Below, one piece after another: positions 1 to 10,188 of a DNA stretch of 64,000 nucleotides. The notes below the pieces were generated by a model that saw nothing but the letters and a program-made list of their open reading frames with translations, made no database searches and was not told where the DNA came from. The first letter of the stretch is position 1. Each line of letters begins with the position of its first letter. This DNA comes from Hyperoodon ampullatus (lineage: Eukaryota; Chordata; Mammalia; Artiodactyla; Ziphiidae): positions 2,542,001-2,606,000 of the forward strand of contig OX457075.1 in the NCBI GenBank assembly GCA_949752795.1, read 5' to 3'. Position numbers and translations under genes: made by a program.

Positions 1-275
1 CTGTCAATTGAGATTTCCATGTGGGTTTTGTCTTTTAATCTAGTAACAGTGCATTACATTAACTGACTTTTATATACTGAACCAACCTTGCATTCCTGGA
101 ATAAATGCCACTTGGTCATGGTACATAATCCTTTTTTATAAGTTGCTAGATTCAGCTTTCTAGTATTTTTGCACCTATATTCATAAACAATATCGGTCTG
201 TAATTGTCTTGTGCTATCTCTGGTTTGGGTAGTAATGTGGGCTTAACAAAATGAATTGGGAAATATTCTATATTG
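1..275 (-). mobile_element. LINE-1 ORF2 fragment, old, reaching the window edge
   Basis: The plus strand carries the reverse complement of a reverse-transcriptase-region L1 segment, recognisable from CCTTGCATTCCTGGAATAAA and CCACTTGGTCATGGT. It is diverged and continues beyond the left edge. Confidence 0.75.
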
Positions 276-899
276 GCATTTGTTTACACCTTTTTACACT
301 TTTTTAAAAAACATTTTTCATATTTTACACTTTTTAGGCTTTTAACAGTTTTCTCTTCCTTAATAATTCAGGGGACTTTAATTTCCTCCATAGTTTAAAA
401 GCTATAAATTTATTGTTAAAATGCAATGAAAGAAAAAAAGTATAAAATCCAAAAGCATGGGCTTTTTTCTTTAACTTAGTAAAACAGCTTAAAATTGTTA
501 GAGAAGAACTTAGGTCACAGTGGGAAATATTTCCTATAGATTTCATAATGCTTTTATCTAAGTTAGAGTATGCCTTTACAAAAACATGAGGATCACAGAA
601 TATAAAACTGCAAAAGTCGAAGGAATCAAAGAATTAATTTGGCTACCTAACATAATTAGCAAGAAAACAGGCTCAAAGGAATGATGTACTTGCCAAAATG
701 ATACAACAAACGAAAACCAGAGCTTATCTATTCTACCTCTACTAAGCTTTACATCCCTCCCCTGCCCTCCATCTTTATTGGTAGTGAGATACCCTAGTAT
801 GTGTCTTCAATCTTTTCCCTGAAATTTAAAAAATCCTCCGAAATGGTTAGCCAATGTCCAGCCTCATTTCCTACCTCATTGTATATACAGTAATCTTCC
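276..899. other. intronic sequence, no recognised feature
   Basis: AT-rich sequence with no convincing open frame, splice-bounded exon or repeat that I can name. Confidence 0.5.
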
Positions 900-1330
900 T
901 AAAACAAAAACTTCTGTTGCTCTCAGCAGTTCTGCAGTGCCCACAGAATAAAGTCTAAAGTTCAAACCCCTTCATCCAGGAGTTAGGAGCCATGATCCGG
1001 TCCCAATCTATCTTTCCCATCCACTCTCTCCTTCTGTCACTCAACTCCCTTTTCAAATGTGTTATACCATTGCTTCTCTAACTGACGGATGGAGCAGCAC
1101 AGGAATACTCTAAAAAGGTTCTCTCTAATATATACCAGAAATTAAGTTAACACTCTGAGCTTTTTACTCCTTTGCCTATGCTCCATCTCTTTTCTGCATA
1201 TGACATACTTTTTCTTCTCACCTCTACATAATCAGATTACTTTCATCTTTCAAGCTCTAACTCAAATCTCCTTTCCTTAATTAAGCCTTCCCGTAATCAC
1301 CAGCCCATGCAAGAAGACACCTCCTTACTC
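900..1330 (+). mobile_element. L2 LINE 3' fragment
   Basis: The order of motifs matches the L2 3' region: 'cagaataaagtctaaagttc', then 'ccatgatccggtccc', then a cluster of CTC/CTT-rich words, and 'ctcaaatctcctttcc...aagccttccc' near the end. It is diverged, as expected for this age. Confidence 0.6.
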
Positions 1331-2514
1331 ATGTCAAGAGAATTTTATCTCTGTATTACATCTAGCACACACACATGAAATAAATTAACATGATTTTAGC
1401 TCATATTTTAAAGCCTCAAAAGGCTACAGTTTTTAACCTATCATGAAGTGCTCTAAGAAAACTGTCCAAAGTAACCACTGAAGCCAAATGTATATTTAAC
1501 ATCACAACATACTACCATGAAACCCATTCAACAAAAGGAAGAAAAGTTAAACTTTATCATTTAAGAACCCACTTTGTTCTAACAGTTTAAATTGCCATCT
1601 ATAAAACAACCACTAAAATAAACACTGGCACACTGGCCCAAAGAAAAGTGAACACAAAGAAATCAAGAAAAGGGACATCAAAGAAATCAAGTAATTTCTC
1701 CACCCCATGTCTAATACTTTTCATTAAGATGTACCGGCATTAACTGTGGGCAAATGCCTGTGATGTCTTGATACAACAACTTGGCATCTGGTCAAAGACA
1801 GAGAGATAACGGGAGAGGGCAGAGAGCAACCCCATGTGGCAGGTAGCTTTACTATTCCAACCAGTTCTCCGGCTCTGAGTTTACCGTTCCAATAAGTACT
1901 AGTCTAATCAGTTTTATTTACTGTTTAACTAAATAAGGAGTGGCATCAACCAGGGGAAGTAAATGTTCTGAGAGGTAAATGAAATGATGTTCAGTAAGGT
2001 ATTTTAGAAGAATTAAAAGTCAGAACTAGATTCCTGGTCTTTCTGTTTCTCAGGAGTAAATTCCTAAGGAAAACTAAGAGGCATCTGAATTGTCAAACTG
2101 TCATTTCTAATAGCATAATAAAGAACAAAAAAAAATCTTCTAGTTGTAGGTTCTCGGTAGAAATAGCCTTAAATGTCATGTGGCTCTTGATCAGAGCAGT
2201 TGTCACAGAACTCAGCATAACATCAAATCTTTCCTTTCAAATAAGGCACCCCTTTGTTAAATACATTGTGGTTTATTTTTGCTGTTTGCATTTCTTGTCA
2301 CCACGTGAACTGTCTTTAACAACAAATAAAACTTCATAAAATATTAATCTTGACCTTATCTGGAATTTCTGATTTCTTCCTTATGTTGAAAAATTAGAGC
2401 TATTTAGGGTAGGGTGATTTAAAGAGAGACCAAATTCCTCTTTTACGTTAAGACTTTTTTCTGCTCCCTTTTAAAACAAGGCCATTGATACTTCCCATTG
2501 AATGACCATCATGT
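1331..2514. other. intronic sequence, no recognised feature
   Basis: Contains short A-rich stretches and weak open frames only. I see no repeat I can name and no exon with good splice sites. Confidence 0.5.
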
Positions 2515-2590
2515 CCAAAATGCATTCAGCAAACATTTATTAATTACCTGCTACGTACTTAACCTATGGGATTCAAAACTAAACATTGCT
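2515..2590 (-). mobile_element. MIR/L2-type short fragment
   Basis: The words 'cagcaaacatttattaattacctgctac' resemble the complement of the shared 3' tail region of MIR and L2. Very short and diverged. Confidence 0.35.
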
Positions 2591-2839
2591 AGAGCATGAA
2601 AAGTCTAGTTAGCATGTGAGAAAGCTCACACTGGCCACGTGTGAAGGATGTACAGGGAGAAAGTACGAGCACAAACAGAACCCACCACAGGCGACAGCGC
2701 AGGCGCAGGTGAGGTGAGGGCTTGAGCCAGGACAAAGGCAAATGGACAGAACCAAGGGGCCAAAGCCTACTCCCTCTCAGACCCCACACCCATTACCACC
2801 TCCTGCCTCGTCCCACCCGCCCTCTCTCTTTTTTTTGTC

Positions 2840-2965
2840 TGTTTTTATTTTTTATTTTTTTCACATCTTTATTGGAGTCTAATTGCTTTACAATGCTGTG
2901 TTAGTTTCTGCTTTACAACAAAGTGAATCAGTTATACATATACATATGTTCCCACATCTCTCCAT
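2840..2965 (-). mobile_element. LINE-1 3'-end fragment
   Basis: After a T-rich run the sequence reads CATCTTTATTGGAGTCTAATTGC and GTTAGTTTCTGCTTTACAAC. This is the complement of the 3'UTR end seen in the intact L1 at 14290-14360. It is a severely 5'-truncated insertion. Confidence 0.75.
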
Positions 2966-3132
2966 GCTGCCCCAAGGGCCTTGCTCAGCCTGTGCCGGCT
3001 GCTGTGGGCTCTTAGGGCTCATTTGTTAAGGCTTTTCCTTTGCCTTCTGTCAGTCTACATCTATTACTAATGTAAGAATCCAGCTGAAAACTGAAACAGC
3101 TATTTCTCCTGTAGAAAGTCTTACTGAACTAG

Positions 3133-3410
3133 GGGACTTCCCTGGTGGCACCGTGGTTAAGAATCCGCCTGCCAATGCAGGGGACACGGGTTCGCTCCCT
3201 GGTCCGGGAAGATCCCACATGCCGCGGAGCAACTAAGCCCGCGTGCTGCAACTACTGAAGCCCACGAGCCTAGAGCCCATGCTCCGCAACAAGAGAAGCC
3301 ACCACAATGAGAAGCCCACGCACCGCAAAGAAGAGTAGCCCCTGCTCACCGCAACTAGAGAGAGCCCCCACGCAGCAACGAAGACCCAACGCAGCCAAAG
3401 GAAAAAAAAA
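3133..3410 (+). mobile_element. CHR SINE, long (CHR-1-like) form
   Basis: Starts GGGGACTTCCCTGGTGGCAC and has the tRNA-like B box GGGTTCGCTCC near position 3190, the AACTAAGCCCGCGTGC body and an A-tail. It is flanked by 17-bp target duplications AAGTCTTACTGAAYTAG (3116-3132 and 3411-3427, one mismatch). Confidence 0.95.
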
Positions 3411-3427
3411 AAGTCTTACTGAATTAG

Positions 3428-3984
3428 TCCTGCCCAAATCTGGTCTCATCTCTGTGACAATGGGATTTGCTAAGTATTAAAAAAATAACTTTAGCACTTA
3501 CCTAAATATAAACCACACACTAGTAGAATCTGAATTAATAAGAGTTTTTATAGCTTTTCTGCATTTATTTTTCCCCCTTAAAGAAATTAAAATGTAGTGT
3601 AGAGTGTATAGGAGGGAAAGGACGGGGAGAGAGAAGAAGAGCTTTTTCACACTCATGTGAAATATATATACTTTGGGGGTGGGGTATCTATTTACATTCC
3701 CTTTTCTACCAGGAGTCATATCTGCTGCTTTGTGTATTTGGTCAGATTCCTAACAAATTATTTCCTCTTGTTTAGTAAAGATGTTTTTCCTGTGATGCAC
3801 AAAACCCACTGATTATTTTTTAAAGACTTTTTCCTTTTGATTTAATATATTGAGAAAGAAATGGGATACTTTTGAAAGTTAACAAGACCAATTTCAGGAG
3901 TGCCTTGGGTTGTGTATTAAATAGCCATCCATTTCTGGAACACAGATACAGGACTGTAATAAAATGAAATGCAACAGAAAAAAT
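3428..3984. other. intronic sequence, no recognised feature
   Basis: AT-rich. A minus-strand 73-codon open frame (3498-3719) has no recognisable similarity or splice context. Confidence 0.5.
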
Positions 3985-5565
3985 TTCTTCTACATCAAAC
4001 TAAAAAGCTACTGCACAGGAAAGGAAATCATCAAGAAAATGAAAAGGTAACCTACTGAATGGGAATAAATATTTGCAAATCACAAATCTCATAAGGAGTT
4101 CATATCCAAAATATATAAAGAACTCACATAACTTAGTAACCAAATAAAAAATCTGATTTAAAAATGAGCAGGAAAAAAAATAAAATAAAAAATAAATAAA
4201 AATGAGCAGGAGATCGGAATGGACATTTTTCCAAAGAAGACATACAATGGCCAACAGCTACATGCAAAGATGCTCAACATCACTAATCCTCAGGGAAATG
4301 CACACAATAATCATGATTTGAACCAACTCCAGATAGCCTTGTGGTCCCAGTCTCCCCATGTTTTCCTGTCACAAATGATTCTTATTTGCCCTGGCTTAAT
4401 CAAAACCTCTGCTTTTTATTATTCCTGATATAAATGAATAAAGATCACCTCAAAAAGCCAAAAAAATAAAACCACAATAAGATATCACCTCATACCTGTT
4501 AGGATGGCTATTATCAAAATGATAAGAAATAGGGCTTCCCTGGTGGCACAGTGGTTGAGAGTCCGCCTGCCGATGCAGGGGACACGGGTTCGTGCCCCGG
4601 TCTGGGAAGATCCCACATGCCGCGGAGCGGCTGGGCCCGTGAGCCATGGCCACTGAGCCTGCGCGTCCGGAGCCTGTGCTCCGCAACGGGAGAGGCCACA
4701 ACAGTGAGAGGCCGGCGCACCGCAAAAAAAAAAAAAAAGATAAGAAATAAAAAGTGTTGGTAAGGATGTGAAGAAAAGAGAACCCTAGTACACTGTTGAC
4801 GGAACGTAAATTACTGCAACCTCCAGCGTGTGGAGGTTCCTCAAAAAATTAAAAATAGAACTACCATATGATATAGCAATTCCACTTATGGGTATTTACC
4901 TGAAGAAAACAAAAACACTAATTAGAAAAGATATCTGCTCCCCTATGTTCACTGCAGCATTATTTACAATAGCCAAGATATGGAAGCAACCTAAGTGCCC
5001 ATCAATGGATAAACAGATAAAGAAACTGTGGTATATATATACTATATATAGTATATATAATGGGATATTATTCAGCTGTAAAAAAGAATGAAATCTTGCC
5101 ATTTGCAACAATATGATTGGACCTTGAGGACATTATGCTAAATGAAATAAGTCAGAGGAAGACACATACTGAATGGTCTCACTTACATGTGGAATCTTAA
5201 CAAAAACAAAAACAAAAACAAGCTCACATATACAGAGGAGAGACTGGAAGTTGTCAGAAGGATGGGGGGGGAGGTGAAACGGGTAAAGTGGTTCAAAAGG
5301 TACACACTTCCAGCTATAAAATAATCATGGGGATGTAATATACAGCACGGGGACCATAGTTAATAATATTGTCTTGCATATTTGAAAGTTGATAAGAGAG
5401 TAGATCTTAAAAGTCCTCATCACAAGAAAAAAAATTTTTGTAACTACGTATGGTGATGGACTTACTGTGGTGATCATTTCACAACATATACAATAATGAA
5501 TCATTATATTGTACACCTGAAACTAATACAATATTGTATGTCAATTATACCTCAAAAAAGAATTC
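3985..5565 (+). mobile_element. LINE-1, 5'-truncated, older subfamily
   Basis: Carries the ORF2 C-terminal region, for example peptide-level matches 'IELPYDIAIPLMGIYLKKT' at about 4850-4910 and '[17 protein letters not shown]' at about 4955-5005. A 3'UTR follows, ending near TGTACACCTGAAACTAATAC. It is broken by many stops and shifts and differs in its 3'UTR from the two full-length L1s, so it is an older family. A stretch at about 4310-4470 does not align with L1 and may be a separate insertion. A CHR SINE is nested at 4532. Confidence 0.85.
4532..4738 (+). mobile_element. CHR SINE, short (CHR-2-like) form, nested in L1
   Basis: Starts GGGCTTCCCTGGTGGCAC, has the CGCTG/CACTGAGCCTGCGCGTCC body and an A-tail. 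Perfect 11-bp target duplication GATAAGAAATA at 4521-4531 and 4739-4749. Confidence 0.95.
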
Positions 5566-5984
5566 TCAAAATCATGGAGAAACAAGCCTGCTCCAAAAGA
5601 TGAGATTCAGAAAAACCGTGGCCCTTCTAAGACTGATCCCGTTTGAGGCCCGGTAAATGAAATGGATTTCTTTCTACTCTGAGTAGCAAACTCCTTAAAA
5701 GAAAATGGCTGAAGAAAAAAAAAAAAAAAGAAGAAGAAGAAGACGAGGAAGAAGAAAAAGAACTATTTGGCAAGTCTTCTGCAGACTTGGTCACAGCTTC
5801 ACAGTAGAAATGTGAAGTAAAGAAGTTTATCATGAGGGATTCTGAGCAACTGGATATAGGCTTCCCAAAAGACTATGGGGGCCACGTCCATGAAACCACA
5901 ATTACGAATCATACACACATTCCCTAGGAACTAGGCCCAGTCATTTTTAGGAAAAGATTCTTTGTTTGTTTAGTCTTATTTTGT
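5566..5984. other. intronic sequence with an A/GAA-rich low-complexity patch
   Basis: 5714-5760 is an A-run merging into GAA repeats. No gene or named repeat is seen in the remainder. Confidence 0.5.
5714..5760 (+). repeat. A-run and (GAA)n low-complexity tract
   Basis: About 16 A residues run directly into GAAGAAGAAGAAGACGAGGA. It creates a spurious poly-Ser/Phe open frame on the minus strand. Confidence 0.9.
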
Positions 5985-6115
5985 GTTGTTGCCACTAGAA
6001 TATAAATTCCAAAAGAAAATCACTTTGTCTGATTTCGTTACCATTATATCCCCAGAGCCTGGAATAACAGTACTGAGCAAAATGGATATATTTGTTGAAT
6101 CAATGAATGAATGAA
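5985..6115 (+). mobile_element. L2 LINE 3' end
   Basis: 'ctagaatataaattcc', 'atatccccagagcctgg' and the terminal TGAATCAATGAATGAATGAA match the L2 3' tail. Confidence 0.65.
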
Positions 6116-6489
6116 GAATGTCCTATAACCAACAGGATACCATTTAATAGAACCTCAAAAGAGAAACAAGAAAGAAGCCTCCCAAAACCCAAGCAAAATA
6201 CTACACGTCAATGCCACCTAAGTTCTGTCCCCTACTCCCAAGTACAGGCTGAATAGAATGCTGGAAACACAGTGGCGGGGGTGGGGGTCGTCCTTCCTAA
6301 CAAGGAGCTTGCAATCCAGCAACTCTATCGGCATATATTTTCTCTTGCAGACAAAGTTTAAGCAGTGGTAAAGTTAAGTGGGGACAATCTTGGCCATAGT
6401 TCTAGAATTCACCATGATCCTACATGGGCTGTTACCATTAAACATAAATTTCTCAATTGTTTATCTTACTCTCTAAATGCTATGTTGCC

Positions 6490-6660
6490 CTGTATGGTAG
6501 CCACAGCCACATATAACTACTTAAAAATTAATTAAAATTAAATAAAACTGAAAATCCAGTGCTCAATACCATATGTTGCTAGTGGCTATCATATTGCACC
6601 ACAGAGATACAGAACATTTTTCAATGCTCACAGAGAAGTCTACTTGAAAGCACTGCCCTA
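6490..6660 (+). mobile_element. hAT-type nonautonomous DNA transposon
   Basis: 'tatggtagccacagccacatataac' at the left end and 'ttgctagtggctatcatattgcac' further in form the inverted, near-palindromic pattern of a MER-type hAT element. Subfamily not assigned. Confidence 0.55.
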
Positions 6661-6845
6661 GAACCTTCCTACTCAAACTGTGGCCAGGGGACAGCAGCAT
6701 AGGTATCACCCAGGAGTCTGTTCAAAATGCAGACTCAAGTACCATCTCAGACCTTCCTAATCAGAATCTGTATTTCTAAAAAGAACCCCAGGTAATCTGT
6801 ATACACTTTAAAATATGGAAGTACTTCTCCAGAGAACTACAACAA
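6661..6845 (-). mobile_element. hAT-Charlie element (MER5/MER20-like)
   Basis: 'tcactcagactcaag', 'taatcagaatctgtatttct' and 'ccccaggtaatctgtatacac' are diverged but recognisable words of MER5-type elements. Orientation is uncertain because these elements are partly palindromic. Confidence 0.5.
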
Positions 6846-7772
6846 TATCTAGAAGTTGTTCTGACTACATTTAAATGGTTAATTTTTATTCTGAAAGATA
6901 ATCTTAAGAGTTCCTACCTCCTAACTGAAAGGTCCAAGTGTTCAATCAAGTAAACAACAAGTAAAGAAAACATGCAGCCTCTCCTTCCAATCGAGAGAAA
7001 GCCTTGTGCATTCTGGTCTGGGACTGCCATCCAGCTGATCCAGGATCCTTTCAGCAGAGGAAGAGAACCACCTCGACTGTGATGGGACCTGTCTTTAGTT
7101 TATAGCTCACAGTGAATTTCTCTCACGGAGAATGGTCAATGACTCTACCTTTATGCAAAAGACCATGAAGTCCTAAAAAAAAAAAAAAAAAAAAAAACTA
7201 CAAATGTAAAACTGAGCATTAGTAAATGCCTGTACATTAACATCTGTACATAGCCTTAAAGAAATTACATTGTAGCTTAAAAGAAAGAAGCTGATGGAAA
7301 GGTAAGGTTTTTCTGTTTTTATAAACTGGGAGATTTTCCCAGACTTTCAAGGTTCATGTCATTGGATATATCACTTGTAAAATAAAAATGCACAGGCAAA
7401 TTCACTCTCGTGTGGCACTCTCAAGACAGCACTATTTTTATAAGTACAGTGGAGCACATTTTCAAGCCTTTATAAATCATGGCTAAGCCAGCCACCAGAA
7501 GTCGGTTTCTCTCCTTCCCTTGTCGGTTGTTCATAAATGCAGCAATGTCCTTCGTGCTCTGTTCCATAATGAATATCAGGTACCAAACATATTAAAACTT
7601 ATATAATCAGTTAGTGTGATAAAAGAACTATAAATACTTAAGTTATTTCAACACTGGAAAACTTACAGAAACAACCTTAAAGACACACTGCCCCTGACCT
7701 GTCAGGAAGGAATTCAATCCCATGGACAGAAGGGCGCCTGATTGTCCCCTTTAGTCTGAAATTTCATAAATC
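6846..7772. other. intronic sequence with a 23-base A-run
   Basis: An uninterrupted A-run lies at 7175-7197. No element upstream of it is recognised, so it may be the tail of an unrecognised retroposon. No gene is seen. Confidence 0.5.
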
Positions 7773-7786
7773 AATAAAAAACATTG
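7773..7786 (+). repeat. left target-site duplication of the 7787-14381 L1
   Basis: AATAAAAAACATTG is repeated exactly at 14382-14395, directly after the A-rich tail. Perfect identity over 14 bp indicates a fairly recent insertion. The left few A residues could also belong to the tail. Confidence 0.85.
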
Positions 7787-9218
7787 GACAGATACACCAG
7801 AAATACACCTACACGTGGAACAACTCCTACAGAACACCTACTGAACGCTGGGAGAAGACCTCAGACCTCCCAAAAGGCAAGAAAGTCCCCACGTACCTGG
7901 GTAGGGCAAAGCGGAGAGATTCCCGCACAGAGGATCGGTGCCGACCGGCACTCACCAGCCCGAGAGGCTTGTCTGCTCGCCCGCCGGGACGGGCGGCGCT
8001 GGGAGCTGAGGCTCGGGCTTCAGTCGGAGCGCAGGGAGAGGACTGGGGTTGGCGGCGTGAACGCAGCCTGAAGGGACTAATGCGCCACAGCTAGCCGGGA
8101 GGGAGTCCGTGAAAAAGTTTGGACCTGCCGAAGAGGCAAGAGACTTTTTCTTCCCTCTTGGTTTCCTGGTGCGCGAGGAGAGGGGATTCAGAGCGCTGCT
8201 TAAAGGGGCTCCACAGACGGGCGCGAGTCACGGAAGAAAGCGGGAGCCCAGTGACGTGTGTGGGACGCTGGGGCTGCTGCCGCCGCCACCAAGAAGCCTG
8301 TGTGCGAGCGCAAGTCACTGTCCACGCCGCCCTTCCGGGAGCCTGTGCAGCCCGCCACTGCCGGGGTCCCGCGATCCAGGGACGGCTTCCCTGGGAGAAC
8401 GCACGGCGCGCCTCGGGCTGGTGCAACGTCACGCCGGCCTCTGCCGCTGCAGGCTCCACCCGCACTCCGTGCCTCTCCCTGCCCCCCGGCCTGAGTGAGC
8501 CAGAGTCCCCAAATCAGCTGCTCCTTTAACCCTGTCCTGTCTGAGCGAAGAACAGACGCCCTCCGGCGACCTACACGGAGAGGTGGGGCCAAATCCAAAG
8601 CTGAGACCCGGGAGCTGTGAGAACAAAGAAGAGAAAGGGAAATCTCTCCCAGCAGCCTCAGAAGCAGCGGATCAAAGCTCCACAATCAACTTGATGTACC
8701 CTGCATCTGTGGAATACATGAATAGACAACGAATCATCCCAAATTGAGGAGCCAGGAGTCAGTGCTGTGCCTCTGAGGTGGGAGAGCCAACTTCAGGACA
8801 CTGGTCCACAAGAGACCTCCCAGCTCCACATAATATCAAACGGCGAAAATCTTCCAGAGATCTCCATCTCAACACCAGCACCCAGCTTCAGTCAACGACC
8901 AGCAAGCTACAGTGCTGGACACCCTATGCCAAACAACTAGCAAGACAGGAACACAACGCTACCCATTAGCAGAGAGGCTGCCTAAAATCATAAAAAGTCC
9001 ACAGACACCCCAAAATATACCACCAGACGTGGACCTGTCCACCAGAAAGACAAGATCCAGCCTCATGCACCAGAACACAGGTACTAGTCCCCTCCACCAG
9101 GAAGCCTACACAACCCACTGAACCAACCTTAGCCACTGAGGACAGACACCAAAAACAACGGGAACTACGAACATGCAGCCTGCAAAAAGGAGACCCCAAA
9201 CACAGTAAGATAAGCAAA
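7787..9218 (+). promoter_or_regulatory. L1 5'UTR with internal promoter region
   Basis: The first 750 bp are GC- and CpG-rich (about 7900-8600), unlike any other part of the window, consistent with the internal RNA polymerase II promoter that full-length L1s carry. There is no GATGGCGGAG-type YY1 motif at the start, in contrast to the L1 at 37416. The A-rich last 500 bp (CCAAACAACTAGCAAGACAGG) resemble the equivalent part of that other L1, so only the 5' half is different. Several overlapping open frames on both strands result from the high GC content. Confidence 0.7.
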
Positions 9219-10131
9219 ATGAGAAGACAGAAAAACACACAGCAGGAGAAGGAGCAAGATAAAAACCCACCAGACCTAACAAATGAAGAAGAAATAGGCA
9301 GTCTACCTGAAAAAGAATTCAGAATAATGATAGTAAAGATGATGCAAGATTCTATTTCCAAGATCCAAAATCTTGGAAATAGAACAGACAAAATGCAAGA
9401 AACAGTTAACAAGGACCTAGAAGAACTAAAGATGAATCAAGCATCGATTAAAAACACAATAAATGAAATGAAAAATACTCTAGATGGGATCAATAGCAGA
9501 ATAACTGAGGCAGAAGAATGGATAAGTGAGGTGGAAGATAAAATAGTGGAAATAACTGATGCAGAGCAAAATAAAGAAAAAAGAATGAAAAGAACAGAGG
9601 ACAGTCTCAGAGACCTCTGGGACAACATTAAATGCACCAACATTTGAATTATAGGGGTTCCAGAAGAAGAAGAGAAAAAGAAAGGGACTGAGAAAATATT
9701 TGAAGAGATTATAGTTGAAAACTTCCCTAATATAGGAAAGGAAATAGTTAATCAAGTCCAGGAGGCACAGAGAGTCCCATACAGAATAAATCCAAGGAGA
9801 AATACGCAAAGACATATATTAATCAAACTGTCAAAAATTAAACACAAAGAAATCATATTAAAAGCAGCAAGGGAAAAACAACAAATAACACACAAGGGAA
9901 TCCCCAGGTTAACAGCTGATCTCTCAGCAGAAACTCTACAAGCCAGAAGGGAGTGGCAGGACATAATTAAAGTGATGAAGGAGAAAAACCTGCAACCAAG
10001 ACTACTCTACCCAGCAAGGATCTCATTCAGATTTGATGGAGAAATTAAAACCTATACAGACAAGCAAATGCTGAGAGAGTTCAGCACCACCAAACCAGCT
10101 TTACAACAAATACTAAAGGAACTTCTCTAGG
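9219..10131 (+). pseudogene. L1 ORF1p (RNA-binding chaperone), broken
   Basis: Starts at ATG 9219 (MRRQKNTQQEKEQDKNPP). The first part is a coiled coil with regular heptads (about residues 40-135, IVKMMQDSISKIQNLGN onward), the trimerisation region of L1 ORF1p. The single-stranded nucleic-acid-binding RRM and C-terminal domains follow. A TGA at 9645-9647 replaces a codon that is CGA in the L1 at 37416, a CpG-type transition, and cuts the protein at 142 residues just before the RRM. The frame stays open afterwards until an extra T at about 10080-10083 shifts it near the C-terminus; the expected stop is TAG at 10129-10131. Intact length would be about 303 residues, as usual for the family. It lies 57 bp upstream of ORF2, the usual bicistronic arrangement. 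Confidence 0.9.
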
Positions 10132-10188
10132 CAAGAAACACAACAGAAGGAAAATACCTACAATAACGATCCCAAAACAATTAAGGAA

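Noticed and set aside
3133..3410. tRNA-like A and B boxes in this and the other SINEs
   Set aside because: They are the tRNA-derived heads of SINEs, without a complete cloverleaf or 3' end; no genuine tRNA gene was found.
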